Of a stretch of DNA of 64,000 bases, positions 20,502-32,924 are shown piece by piece (position 1 is the stretch's first letter; every line of letters starts with the position of its first letter). Under the pieces are notes generated by a model. It had not been told where the DNA came from. It was given only the letters and a program-made list of their open reading frames with translations, and ran no database searches. Where the stretch lies: NCBI GenBank assembly GCA_029378245.1, contig JARKIF010000002.1, positions 806,001 through 870,000 on the forward strand. The letters run 5' to 3'. The DNA is from Roridomyces roridus (Eukaryota; Basidiomycota; Agaricomycetes; Agaricales; Mycenaceae). The translations under genes were made by a program, and so were the position numbers.

Positions 20502-23330
20502 ATGAGCGGCACTGCGCACCACCATCGGCCCACACTAAAGCAGGCAAGTAAAGCACTCGTAGCTGATCCGAAAAAATCCCAACTCCTGTGCAGCAAAACA
20601 AGCCATTCAAATCCAAGCATGCGACCAAATCTTCACTCAAGGAAGCGGCCAAGGGTGTGCAATACCTAGTCCAATGACCTCCCTCTGACCTTGACAATCA
20701 AGGCCGTGTACCCCGAGAATCTCCTAAAGCCGGTTCAGGCACAAAAGCCGCTGCTCAGACTCGTCTCAATAGACGCAATAACGCAAAGCAAGCTCAGGCT
20801 CTAAAACGCAACGCATTGGTCTCGGCGACGCGTCTGTTTAGCGGCGTGGATGGGACCCCTCGTATCGTTGCTGTCATTCCGCTCACAGAGGATGTATCTG
20901 CGCGTAATGCGGTTTCTTCTCTTGCGGAAAGTCTTGATATTGCACTGGACGACTGTCCCGAGCACGGGCTGTGGAAGATGAAGTGCGTTTTCTCTGTGTC
21001 TATATTTCTCTGCTCTCAATGGCTACTGACAGGGCCGACCGCTTCAAAACGTCCCTCCAATTCGTAAACATCCCTTACAAACGCATGTACGCCGCCCTCG
21101 ATGCCTGCAAAGCCGCCGACTACGTCGTGTTTGTGCTCTCCTCCACCGTCGAGGTCGATCCATGGGGCGACACGCTGCTTCGCACCCTCCAGGCTCAAGG
21201 CCTCCCCGAAGTCATCACCGTCCTCGCCCCCAACGCCGATTTGGACCCCTAAATCCCGCCCTGGCGTCCTAAAATCCCTACTCTCGTTCATCCAATACTT
21301 TGATCCCAGCCAGACGCGTGTCTTTGACCTGCACGCAGCTGCGGACCGGCTGAATGCGCTTCGTGCGCTTGCGGAAGGCAAGCCTGCGGATGTGAGGTGG
21401 CGGGAAGGGCGTGCGTGGCTGTTGGGTGAGCAGGCCGAGTGGGAGGAAGAGGCTGAAGGGCTCGGCACGCTCAAGGTTACAGGTGTTGCCCGTGGCGCGC
21501 CCCTCTCTGCCAACCGACTCGTGCATATTCCCAATTTTGGTGACTTTCAGATATCCAAGGTCTGTTTATTTTCTTCCCGAAAGAAAACTTGGCTGATGAA
21601 GAGTAGATATCGAGCGCGCCGTTGACCAAGCCGGGTAAGATGGAGGTCGAGCCTGCGTTGTTGTGCGAAGCGGGCGACGATGCGGACTCGTTGGTATCAA
21701 GCAACGATCCAGACGACATGGCCAACGAGCAGACGTGGCCGACGGAGGAAGAGATGCAGGGCGCAGAGGCAGCTGCAGCTGCAGAGGCTGCTATCCCAGA
21801 CGCAAAGCAGGGGACGACGCCAAAAGTTGTACGGCGAATACCGAAGGGTATGAGCGAGTACCAAGCCTCATGGATCATTGACGAGTCCGAGGATGACGCT
21901 GATGACGATCGGCGGAGCGATAATGAAATGATGGACGCAGTGGAGGAGGAGGAAGAAGAGATGCAAGATATGCCGGTGGAGGAGGATCACGAGATGGAGA
22001 CAGACAGCCGCCGAAGCGTTGCATTCCAAGATCTGGACAACGAAGAAGAAGCTAAACAGTAAGGAGCTTTCCCTACTTCAATAATCACGCCACTGAGCCT
22101 TTTTCTCTCAGGTTGGAGACTTGGCGGAATCGGCAACGGGAAGAGGAAGATGACCTCACGTTCCCGGACGAGATCGACACCCCGAAAGATGTCCCTGCAC
22201 GGACGCGTTTCCAGCGCTTCCGTGGAATGCGCTCATTCCGGACGAGTCCCTGGGACCCGTATGAGAATCTGCCGCGCGACTATGCGCGGATATTCCAATT
22301 CGAGGACTTTAAACGCACCGAGCGGGGAGTCCGCCGTCGCGCAGACGAGGAGCTGGGTGTTGTGGAGGTAAGTTTTTAGTCTGACACCCCAGATTTCTAA
22401 CCCCATACCATTTTATTCCAGCCAGGGACCCGGGTGACCGTTTATTTGCGGGGTGTTCCACGAGAGGCTTCAGATCTCGCACCTGTGGTTCTATTCGCCC
22501 TGTTGCAGCACGAACACAAAATTAGTGTGCTGAACTTTACTGTTCAGCGAAACACTGAATACGATGGATCGGTCCGATCCAAGGTAAGCTATTAGAGCTA
22601 TTCAGGGTTCACTGAATGAATCTGACGTAGGACCCTCTCATCTTATGCGTGGGGCCGCGAAGAATGCGCGTAAATCCGATATACAGCCAACACACGCGCG
22701 GTGGCGGCAAGGGCGCCAACAACGTGCACAAATTTGAGCGCTTCCTGCGGCACGGTGTCACGAGCGTCGCGACGACGTATGGGCCCGTTGCGTTCGGGAA
22801 GCAACCGTGTGTGTGGCTGCGAGAGACCGAGGACGTTCAAGGTGAGTAAATAGGCGAGCGGATGTGGCGATCTCTGTCCCTCTGATTCGGTCCATTCCGT
22901 ATAGCTCCACAGCTCGTCGCCACGGGTACTTTCATGAATCCTGACACGACCCGCGTCATTGCCAAGCGGGTTATACTCACGGGCCATCCGTTCAAGGTGC
23001 ACAAGAAGACGGCGACGGTGCGATACATGTTCTTCAACGCCGGTGAGCCTTCTTTTTGCCGAAAAATGCGCTAGCAGTGGTGCTGTGGCTAACCCCTCCG
23101 CAGACGACGTCATGTATTTCAAACCGATTCAACTGCACACAAAGTACGGACGGACTGGACATATCCGCGAGTCTCTGGGGACCCATGGTTATCTCAAAGC
23201 GCACTTTGATGGGCCCGTGAACCAGATGGACACGGTGTGCATGTCGTTGTACAAGCGCGTCTTTCCCAAGTGGGCCCAGATGTGGGTAGAGCCTCGGACT
23301 GCGGAGGCTGACATGGCTATGGAGGAGTGA
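20502..23330 (+). CDS. TSR1: 40S ribosome biogenesis factor Tsr1, one frame break
   Basis: Tsr1 is a GTPase-like factor (related to Bms1 but without GTPase activity) that blocks premature 60S joining on late pre-40S particles. The start is [14 protein letters not shown]. The first intron has a GC donor (CAG|GCAAGT) and joins to [12 protein letters not shown]. The second intron joins AAKG to [10 protein letters not shown]. The central domain includes [11 protein letters not shown] and [14 protein letters not shown] long acidic insert follows, then [39 protein letters not shown]-like sequence and the conserved C-terminus ([21 protein letters not shown]). One extra C in the CCCC run at 21246-21249 breaks the frame after NADLD, and the following [13 protein letters not shown] is conserved. 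Tsr1 is essential in yeast, so this is probably a sequence error. Confidence 0.93.
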
Positions 23331-23999
23331 AACCTCGTTCCGTCGTCCTCGTGTATCTTTAGGCTACGCGAGGATAATTAAAATGTACGGGCGCTATCGT
23401 GAGCCCCGCTCGCCGACGTCAGTCCACGAGTGTCAAACAAGTTTGTGGAGCAAAGAGAAGGATTCAACTTTTTTGTGATGTGAGATGCTGCGTTCCGGTT
23501 CGGGGGCCCGGGATTGACGAAATAATGCCATTGGGCTTTTCTCTCTCGTTCCGTCTCGGTGGGATTTGGTGGGACTGCCGACGCTTTCGAACGTCGTCGT
23601 TGGTAAGCATTTCCGCTGATCAAATAGTCCTTTTCAAACAAGTGGAGCACCGGGCGCCGCATCTTCCAGAAGGCAATTCGAAAAGAGTCAAATGTGGGAT
23701 ATATAATTAAGGGACAGGTATCGAGAACTGTTGCTACATGAGGTGATACAGACAAGGAATCTACAAGATGCGTTCGGGGACCAAGAAAAAGGAAAAGAGT
23801 CTGAATGGTGGGCAGCCAGCTCGGCGGGGCGGGGAGGGATGGAGGAGCGTGTATCTCGTGGAGCAGAGTACATTATTCCATTTCAAAACACTGAAATTTG
23901 ATAAGATTAAGAAACCGGGCTCAAACACCCGCGAACTCACAATTGACGACAGCGGATGACGACAGCGGATGAGGCGGCTATGTCGACAAGGTGTTGGCC
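23331..23999. other. Convergent intergenic stretch, no gene seen
   Basis: This lies between the 3' ends of TSR1 and the small orphan gene. Frames are short and unbiased. I find no RNA gene or repeat here. Confidence 0.4.
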
Positions 24000-24237
24000 T
24001 TATTGAGGCATCGCGTTGGCTTCGACTGTTGGTGAGTACGGGCGTGGAGGAGGGATGCGACGAGGACCGACCTTTGCGGGTAGCGAGGGAGCCGTCGCGC
24101 GAGGCGTGTAGGGCAGGGAGCTTGGCAGCAGCAGCCTTGTGATTATCGAGTGTCTTGCGAGCTGCGGCGAATTGGCGCATAGTGTACTCTGCGAGTTCGC
24201 GAGAGTAACGGGCTCGTTCTTCAGCAGTGAGGGCCAT
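24000..24237 (-). CDS. Small hypothetical protein, about 63 residues
   Basis: Two exons give MALTAEERARYSRELAEY, then TMRQFAAARKTLDNHKAAAA and KLPALHASRDGSLATRK. An intron of about 50 bases (GTCGGT...CAACAG) follows, then VEANAMPQ. The protein is almost wholly helical, charged and alanine-rich, with no signal peptide or membrane segment. Retaining the intron would extend the frame into unrelated low-quality sequence, which supports splicing. I do not recognise a family. Its size and helical nature would suit a small subunit or a mitochondrial assembly factor, but that is a guess. Confidence 0.55.
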
Positions 24238-24389
24238 GGTACAGCGAGGAGTAGATGAGGGACGAGGAGAGGTGGTTTAAAGCAGGCAGATGAGGTTTTT
24301 GGGTAGAGCGCAGAGCGGTGTAAATGAGTCGAAATATTCATCGGCTTATATAGGCAATTGATGAATTGCGTCATGACCGAATCGGGAAG

Positions 24390-27300
24390 TCACCGTCGAT
24401 TGGACCGAGTGAATAGATCTTGGCTCCACCGAACAAGTGGAGAAACGATGCTCCATATCTCCTCGAGCATCCCATCCAGTCCGCCTCGCTCGTCCCACGA
24501 AGGTTCTCGTTCCGGCTTCTCCACCGCGATCCACCGCAATACGTCTTTGACCGTGACTAGCCCTGCAAGCACGCCATGCTCCTCGACCAGTATCACCCGT
24601 GGCCTGGGACACCAATCGTCAGAGTTTCCATGAAGAAATTCTAGTTTACCACTCACCCCATCCTCTTGAATAGCTGCATCACGATTTCAAGCGGCAGTTG
24701 TGGAGACACGGTCAGAGGTGTCTAGATAATACATTAGCCACGGAAAAGGCCAGAATTCAGTCATCTATACCTGATTCACCCACGGCCAGAATTTAAGCTG
24801 CTGTTGCCCCGATGCCGTGTTTTCGACGACAGTCTCGGAAACGTCCTCCTCGATTCCGATCGAGAGCTCCACATCGCCATCAGCAGCGTTCGTTGCCTTG
24901 AATAGACACGGCGTGTCGGGCAGGATATCCTGTAGCTTGCGCGACCGTTCTGCGAACCCGTCAGCATGACCGCAACCAAGACCATCACGCGCATCTTACC
25001 TAGTACGTATACCAGCTCTGTACGCCCGATGAACCCTGCCAGCATACCATCCGCCGCCACCAGGGGAAACCCCCCGACTTCAGTGGCGTCCAAAATCGCC
25101 TCTGTACCCGCGTCGGTCAAGTATCCACACACGTGAGGCAAAAGGCGACTAACCGACATCCTTGACGCACATTCCCGATTCATTCAGTGTGCTCAGATCT
25201 GTCCGCATCACAGCAGATACTATATCACGCGCGTGAATAACTCGCAGTCGTTTTGAATGAACCCCAAACTTACCAGACACATTAAACGCGTGATCCTCCT
25301 TCTCGAGGAAGGGGAATCCATTGAACCGGATCATTTCGTCCGCAATGCCATTCGTGCCTAAAAAGTCTCCAACGGCCTTGGTCACTAGGATGACAATCTG
25401 AAAACAGGGCTCCAGTTATTATTGGGACTGCGGCGAGTGGCACACACCATCGTTGGCAGGATGTATGTTAAGGCTCCAGTCAGCTCAAACATGATCACGA
25501 CAACGGTGACTGTAATTCGCATAACCCCACTAGCAGTAGTTTTGAGCCGAGTTGCAAGAATGAGCACGAGACCCTTACCTGAGCGCCGCAGCGGCACCAA
25601 GGAACGCGTACGTCCCAGGGGTGATGCATGGAGCATCTGGATCGCAGAATGCAAAGATGCCAGATGTTGGGTAGGCTCTGCATCAACTCGTAAAAAACGC
25701 GTAAAAACCCGAAAATAAAGGACTCACTGATACATGGCCTTGACCATGATACCTATCATGCGACCAAAGGTCGCGCCAATCGCCATCGAGGGCACGAAGA
25801 TCCCTGCGGGTACCTTGGCGCCATAGGATATCAAGACCAGCCCTATACGGATAACAGTGGCTAAGAGCAACGAGTTGGCGATACGCCACTGCAGCGAGGT
25901 TCTAAAGATTGTGAGCCGGCTTGGATAATCTCAGATTGGGGCACGTACTGGCATACGTGATTCACGTTCCCGCCATTGTCGCACTCGCGGAAGAGGATTG
26001 CCATGGCTTCGGTCATGTCCATACGCAGGAACTGATTCGAATAGCCTATCATCGCGGTCAGCGTCGCAAGGAAGACCGCCTCCGCCACGCCGTGTTGCCC
26101 GAGATGTTTTCGTCGGAATGCAGCAACTTGGAGATTGAATTTGACGATGAAGGCGCCGTAAAGTCCCTGCAAGATTGATGAGTTTATGGCGCAGAAAGGG
26201 GATCGACGCATACCCCGAATATGCCGAGAATAACGAAGAAAATGATCTCGAAAAAGTGCCAGTCCCGATCGTACGTGACTTGGAACATTACGAGCTTGCC
26301 TGTGCGGAAAGGATTCATCGCCTGCAAACAACATGAGAAGACACCACAAAGCAAGAAATTCATGCACTCACAGACAGGGTGAAAGTCGCCATAAGCGCGC
26401 AAAAGAAACTTCTCCACATCGTCTTGATGCTAAAGCTGTGGCTCATTTCCTCTATAGAAAACAAGACAGCCGCCAATGGGCGAACCGAACGCGACGGCAA
26501 CACCCGCTGCGCTAGCAGCCGTCACGATCTCGCGCATTCTACCTGTTCAATTAAATTGAGAGGGGACACGAAAGGGAATCACGGGGGGCTTACCCTGGCT
26601 GCGCTGGAACTTGACAAACAAGCCCGCGACGAGCTGATCCAATACAGCACGCGACATGCACAGAGGGCCCTCTTTCCCCACCGAAAGACCAGATGCAATT
26701 ACGAGTGGCTGGCCAAGTGTAAGTAGAAATCCTCACGAACGAGAAATAAGCACGCACCAGTGTGATACTCTTAATAAAAAACGTCATGAAACCCAAGAAA
26801 CCCTGCATCACAAAGCCTGCCAAAATGCATTTGATCTCTGAAATGCCCGACCCCGCTGCATATTTCGCGAGCGAACGAACGAGGTGGGCCGCGACGAACG
26901 AGAATGCCGCCGCAAAGAGCACGTAAATGAACCACCTCGCAACGCTGACATTGCTCCACGGGTGCCACGAATCGCAGCCGTCGATACCCTCCTCGTCAAT
27001 CTCCCAACAGCAAAACTGCTGGTTGAGCCACCAGCCGTCGTAGCAATACCCCATCTTGATGTCAGATAACCACTCGGTCACAATCGAGATTATCGCGGCA
27101 TTCAGCCCGATGCACACTCCTAGATTGGAGTTGCAGTTTGAGCAGAGTAGAGTTAGAACACGCGAAAGCTGGACGCACCGACGAGTGAGACGACAAACCA
27201 CGTCTGGCCCGCGTCGAATGCCCGTCTGCACTGAGTCCAAACCCACGACGCCGTCACCTTCCCCCCAGGACCGCGATGCATCGACGCGTACCGTGCGCGT

Positions 27301-27550
27301 GAGTCTCGTATTTGTCGATTCCGCTCGAGTATAGAGTCTTGTATCCAATCTGCCCAGCTCTTCTAGCACCAAAAACAACAACCGAGACACGAGCTTGCCA
27401 ACGAACCTATGGTGCTAAAGTCCTTATATCGTCTTGAGACAGGGTTAGACAACACGAAATGTGTGGTTACAGAGTAACGGACCGGATCTGCTCGAGCTCC
27501 TCGTCGTCCAGCGCGTCGTTGCGCAGCGTGCTGCGCCGTTCATGGGACAT
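24390..27550 (-). CDS. GEF1: CLC-type chloride channel/exchanger (Gef1-like), with frame breaks
   Basis: CLC proteins move chloride, often in exchange for protons, in Golgi, vacuole and endosome membranes. The gene has many exons. N-terminal exons give [32 protein letters not shown] and [18 protein letters not shown]. Channel motifs are [24 protein letters not shown] (with the gating Glu), AFGSPIGG, a VLFSIEEM stretch and [19 protein letters not shown]. Two CBS domains follow ([12 protein letters not shown]..., [23 protein letters not shown]). Frame breaks: near 26661-26672 one base seems lost after GKEGP so that SVHVACCIG is read out of frame, and the frame is restored near 26636-26641. One extra base near 26468 breaks GSPIGG from VLFSIEEM. 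The rest is conserved, so I suspect sequence errors. Confidence 0.88.
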
Positions 27551-27620
27551 GGGACAGGTCGAAAGTTGAGTGTATTTCGAGCGTGATGATGGCAAGACGG
27601 CGGCCACATCACTGACATGC

Positions 27621-28271
27621 TCAAGTTGTTCTCAAGCACCCAACGACCTCGAATCTTAAGTTCACCGAAAGAACGAAACCCCAAGATACATTCACGGAAG
27701 ATACAAAAAATAAAGAGTAAAAAGTAATGTCCCACAACTCCCGGTCGGTGCCACTGGCAGGACTACACGAATCGCGCATTACCAACAACGCAATCTTGTA
27801 GTCTTGGACGCGGCTCTTGGCACCGCTGGCGAGTGTGGCAACATGAACCTCGACGCCGAATCTATCAAACAGGGAGACCGCAAGCAATACAACGGCCATG
27901 GCAAAGTACGCGAGAATGATCCACAACGCCAACGGGGGAGCATAGTCGGGGTTAGGAAGCGTCTTGGTGCCTGGAAAGGGCCAGGGAACTGTACGGGTGG
28001 GTGGTGGTGGAGGAGGCGGAAGCTGGCATACGACAGGCACAAGCGATTCTGGAACGCTCTTGACGACTCCGTAGACGTAGACAGCGAGGGCCCGGTCGAT
28101 GGCCGTACGGAGGGAGCTTCTATGGTCGAGGAGGGAGGCGAGGAGGTCGATAATTGCAAGGCATTGTGGTTCTGAATGAAGTTGTAATGGAGGGTGGCTG
28201 ACCGTGAGCCAACTGCTATAAACAAACGATCGGAGAATGGAGACGCGTCTGGCGGCCTCGAGCATGTGCAA
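27621..28271 (-). pseudogene. Broken copy of the proline-rich membrane-kinase N-terminus (copy 3)
   Basis: From DLLASLLDHRSSLRTAIDRA through the proline run, TRTVPWPFPGTKTLP and one hydrophobic segment to DRFGVEVHVATLASGAK, it closely matches the copy at the left window edge. Compared with that copy, a 5-base deletion just after the ancestral ATG puts the start codon out of frame, so the frame now runs back into former 5' UTR. After VQDYKIALL the sequence diverges and stops near 27621. There is no second or third membrane segment and no kinase domain. It ends about 70 bp from the CLC start. It is a truncated relic, or at best a short membrane protein. Confidence 0.65.
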
Positions 28272-28335
28272 AGAGTGAAGGGCGCGTCAATATCCCACGC
28301 GTTTATTTGACATCAGACGCATCGCAATGACAAGG
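28215..28335. repeat. Upstream repeat of membrane-kinase family, copy 3
   Basis: This segment matches the blocks at about 425-600 and (inverted) 17280-17420, including the GCGCGTCAATATCCCACGCG core. It shows that promoter and coding parts were duplicated together. Confidence 0.55.
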
Positions 28336-28364
28336 AACCTCTAACATAAATCCTTCACCCAAAA

Positions 28365-29761
28365 CTACCACCACCCCGTCAACCCCTTCACAAACCCAGA
28401 AAAACCATTCCAGAACCTGCCCAGCATCATCATCCTGCTAAACCACCTCCCTACCCGCGCAGCAGGGTCCCCGGGCGCAATAATCATATCCATATTCCCC
28501 ATAGCCTCATCTGAGGCACTCCACGCTCGCCGTTGCATCTTCACCTCGAACCCAGCAATCGCGCGCGCCCAATTCTTCTCGTTTGCGCCAATATTTTCAC
28601 CGATGACCGTCCCCAGTTCAGCGCCGTCCCTAAGAGAAGTGTCAGTGGCAAATGACAGTAGAGTAGAATGGACATACAACAAAGCAAGATTAGCACCTTC
28701 CCCCGCAAACGGCGTCATACTGTGCGCAGCATCCCCAATGAGCGTCAAGCCCGGGTTTGAAGTCCATTCATGATGCTTGAACGTATACAACGGACGCAAA
28801 TGCAGGCTCTCGCACGGAACCTCCAGATACCCCACCGCATCTTTCGTCCATCCATCAAATTGCGCTTGCAGAAGGTCCCGCGCCTCGTTGTACCGTTCCT
28901 GGTCTACGAGCGCCTTGAGCCCAATATCTTCCGCCCAAGACAGCGGCTGGCGGAACGTGACGTAGATGCGAACGACATCATTGCTGTTGCGCTGGGGCAA
29001 GATACCCTTGTTGTCGCCCAGAACCATCGCACTGCCACATTGAACAAACTCAGCCAACGAAGGGTGATTCTTGGCCACGTCAGAGAGGAAGATATCGACT
29101 ATAGTCACACCAGAGTATGTCGGGAGAGTAGGCGAGACGGTAGGACGAACGCGCGACCAAGTGCCGTCTGCACCGATGACGAAATCATGCACAGCGGGCT
29201 CGAATGCAGGATCGAGGAAGTGGATGGTGCATTTGTTCGTGGCCGAGTCTTGAGTGACCTTGGAGACGCCATGGCTCCATCTACGCAGATTCAGCGAGTT
29301 TCAGTTGGAAGAAGAGGATTCACGCACCTGATAACACCAGAGTCAAGCGGGTCCAAGAATAGCTTGCGCAACTGCGTCCTATCTATCTCCGGCCGATCCG
29401 AGACCTGCTGCTCAGGCGGAACCTCAGGGTCCTCGTAGTAGACAACACCATCCTTGCCTACGATCTTCATCCCCTGATCATCGTACCGAGCAACCTTCTT
29501 GAATTCATCCATAAGCCTCGCCATCTCGAGAGCCTTGGTCCCAGAATTCGAATGCATGTCCAAAGAACCGCCTTGTTGGCGAGACGCAGGGTTGGGCTCG
29601 CGTTCATAAATGACGACGGGGGTGTTTTGCAGCTGAAGGATACGCGCACAAGCGAGGCCTGTAGGTCCAGTGAGTCACTGCCATTGGGAGTATTGCGAAC
29701 GCGTACCGCCGAGACCTGCACCGACGATGGCTATTGAGCGTTGGGGAGGAGTGGTGGACAT
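28365..29761 (-). CDS. FAD-dependent monooxygenase (TetX/aromatic hydroxylase type)
   Basis: This is a group A flavoprotein monooxygenase that would use NAD(P)H and O2 to hydroxylate an unknown small substrate. It has about 400 residues from MSTTPPQRSIAIVGAGLGG (Rossmann GxGxxG). Further motifs are RQQGGSLDMHSNSG, DRTQLRKLFLD, the DG motif in VIGADGTWSRVRP and the FAD-ribose motif LIGDAAHSMTPFAGEGANLA. The C-terminus has a hydrophobic end (MMMLGRFWNGFSGF). The 'GSLDMHxxSG' element is shared with TetX-like enzymes. Four or five introns keep frame and no break was seen. No biosynthetic neighbours are present to suggest a pathway. Confidence 0.88.
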
Positions 29762-29870
29762 GATGAAGTGGGGGATTTGAGATGGGTTGGTGCCGATTTA
29801 TACACAGCTCAGTTAGGAGATCGGCATGCGTAATTTGCTCCCGCAGAGACGGAATAGACGGAATCAGTGA

Positions 29871-32103
29871 TCAATGACTAGACGGCTTTGAGTAAGCACA
29901 GAAGTCAACAAAACCAAACACATACTCTGAGGAAAACATTGGATCCTCGTCTTTGAATGGCATCCCATCTTCAGGCGCCCCAGGCGGTTTGATTCTCTTC
30001 CAAAGTTTTCTGAAACCGTCGTTTTTGTCTGCATAGAGCGATCAGTTTGGGGACTACATATTTGCAGAAAGTGAGAACGCACTGGAGTCGCTGGCGTATG
30101 CAGCGGCAGCCACTACGACCAACAGCCGTTCGCGGACGATGGGGGAAGTAGCGGGTGATACGACCACACCCTCTACAGCGTTGAAAAACTTGCGAGATGT
30201 ACATTGAGAGAGGAAAATATTCGAGGTGTTCCGCAGTAATATATGGCCCAGATCTTTATAAAAACATGAGTCGAAGCGTCCATCCGGCGAAAGTAGAGGG
30301 TATTACCCGAGCAGCAACAAACTGAGCCACAGGCTCTCCATATTTAATATCCCGCCTCAGAGCCTGGGCAGCCTCTTGCGCATTAGTTTCGTCGAACGAT
30401 GCGTGGTTGCAAACGTCCATAATGAGAGCCCAGTCCTCACTCCCTGTGCCAGTCAGCCAACCTGGACGAAATCAGGGCACGTTCGTCTGAACCGAAGATC
30501 AAGGCAGCGCACCGATCTTTCTCGTCAAATCAGACTCCTCGTCACGTTCCGATATCGACAGCCGCGGATTCGCGACGGCGCCTGGTTTGGGCTTCTGAGG
30601 CTTCTCCCTTCCAAAAAGTCTTCTCAAAACGCCGGGTCGTTGATGTTGATCCGGCCATCCGAAATCAGGAGAGGAACCCGGTGAGTAACTTGACCCCACT
30701 GCGGTCGGAGGTGTCTTGAAAGCAAACCTAGCGTCCATCGACGCAGGCGTAAGAGTGGCGCTCGACGACGGCTCGAGAACATCAGGCGGTGGTGGTAATG
30801 CTTTTTGTTGTCGCAGTATCGGCCAAGCCATATTCCGCGCAACGACTGCGGTGGTAGGTCTCTTGACCGGATCTTCGACCCAATACGACGACACGAATTT
30901 CCAGAGCATGTTCGACATTGCGGGCTCCCCAGATGGCCGTTCGGGACGCTCGCCGTTGATGACAGCGAGTAACGCCGCAGTCTCTTTCAAGTTCCCGAAC
31001 GGATGTCGCAGGGTGTACAACTAAATCATTTTTGAGTGTCGTTGGCTCAAGACGAGGGAGGATCTTACCTCTACACACACACATGCGAATGCATACACGT
31101 CACTCGCGGGCGTGCGAGAAAAGGCAAGGCCAAAACGCTCCGGGTATATCAATTCAGGCGCCATCCAGTATATGCTGCCTCCGCCCGTCGAATTGCGCAG
31201 CGATGCGGTCAGGTTGGTGAAAGAGCTGAGGCCGAAATCACTGAGGCAAGCACTACAATCCTCCTTGATCAGAATGTTTGCCTGTAGCCGAGATAAACTA
31301 AAAGTCAAGGCGCGGATGCGGGAGAGTCTTACCCCTCGCAAGTCACCGTGGACAATATCTTGGGAATGAAGGTAGTGAAGACCTTGAGCAGCTTCAAACA
31401 ACTAGGATGCCGTTATTGTCGGTCCTAGCGCAAACGAGATTCACTCACCAACTTGTCGACGTTGGAATGACCATGCTCTTTCAGATACGCCAGAACGGTT
31501 CCGTGTTCCATCCAAGGCGAAACCATGCACAGAGAGACGGTGCTGTCTCGATAGATTCCCACGAACGGTAGAATATACGGGTGGTGTAACTCTCTCCAGA
31601 GCAGCGCCTCTCGGCAGAATCTCTGTGACTTTTTAGTTGGTTCACGCCTGAGGGCAGGGTAATTCTGACCAAATTGACGCGTCGCAATTCCTCTTTTTGG
31701 AGAAGATAGCGCATTTGCTTCAAAGCCACAGGTTTGTTTCCATGACAAGCCCGGAAGACATCTGGGAAAATCAGAGGAAGAAACGCAAGAAGTGGCAAGA
31801 CCCACCTGCAAACCCGCCAACACATGTGGGATGCATATCTCGGCCAGCGACACCATCGATGAAGAGGGAAGAGGGAAGTCTGTCCGAAGACTCTGAAAGC
31901 TTGCGGACGATACGTCGAGCCTTCCGAATGTCTTCAGCCGCAGTGAAGAACCCTCTGTCAATCGCCTGATATGTAAAGTGAGCCAAGAATGTACACGGGA
32001 AACTGTGGGTCCTCACGTCTTGAAGAACATCAAGAAAACCTTGCGCCGAGTCCCAGAGAAAGACATGGTAGCTTGAGCGCCTTGTTGCTGGTGCGACATC
32101 CAC
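29871..32103 (-). CDS. Kinase-VHS protein, copy A (short form)
   Basis: A TKL-type kinase is fused to a VHS domain. After a short N-terminal helical part (DSAQGFLDVLQDV), the kinase runs GGFADVFRACHG, VALKQMRYLL (Lys present), PYILPFVGIYRDS, HGDLRGANILI, SDFGLSSF, SIYWMAPEL and DVYAFACVCVE. A disordered Pro/Ser linker follows. The VHS domain reads SEDWALIMDVCNHASF, NAQEAAQALRREI, IWAILLRNTSNIF and AAYASDS, then FRKLWKRIKPPGAPEDG. The frame then ends soon after at 29871 with no SH3 domain, unlike copies B and C. The N-terminal exons found in B and C are also missing or unrecognisable, so the start near 32103 is provisional. Transcribed in the same direction as B and C. Confidence 0.75.
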
Positions 32104-32924
32104 GAATCTGATCCCCCAAAGATAGCGTGCGCAACGAACTTGTTGAATTTGAAACGAAGAGGGCCGTCATGTGCTCAGTCGATGAATCCGGGTTCATGAG
32201 AGCTAGACATGGTTGTTGAAAGCGAGAGGAATCGGCCCAGATCCCATCATGATTTCAACCCGATAAGGCAGGCGCCGCTCCATAACTATTAACTACTAAT
32301 CTCTGTCCTAGCCTGCCACAGTGCCACTGCGTTGACGATTCTCGCCCTACAATGCACAATCTTCGCTGGGCCTCCGAGCATCCAACGTCGAGGCCATGCA
32401 ACGGCGATTCTGGGTTCGTCGCGTTCGTGTACTGTATTATTTCGACCAAAGGTTCAGTGACGCGTGACGGCGCCTTGTGAAATGAAGGATTTTGCACCCA
32501 GTGACGGGTGACGGTCAACTTTTTCGCTTCGGCAACTCGGGAATCAGTGATTTGACATCAATTTCAGACGAAATCGTTGATCCGGATGATGAGATCAGTC
32601 CATATAAGGAAATTTGATGTGATGGCCGCTCGGTGAGTATCTTGTCTAATGAACTTTGGCGGTGACGCGTGACACCCTATGAAGGATTGGTCGAAATAGT
32701 AGAGTACTTAACAGGGTTTGCACAAGCACGGACGAGGGAACTTAGATAATTATAACGGGACTACAGTGTCAATGCAATACAGACATCTCTTCGACGTTCA
32801 AGTCATTGGTCTGGTACCCCTTTTCTTCACCAACGTAGTGCTCGATAATTTCCAAACAATCAAATGGGACCGCTGGAAGGAAACGCAGAACGTGAGAATG
32901 ACGAAATGGGATGATTCGAAGAAA
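32104..32924. other. Intergenic stretch between kinase copies A and B
   Basis: About 820 bases without a convincing gene. The first 60 bases may still belong to the 5' end of copy A, since a frame reading VRCARYLWGIRFVDV aligns loosely with copy B, but a stop lies just upstream of it. Confidence 0.4.

Noticed and set aside
23761..24237. Unspliced 158-codon version of the small orphan at 24000-24237
   Set aside because: The sequence after residue 55 loses the helical, charged composition, and a good intron exists at that point.
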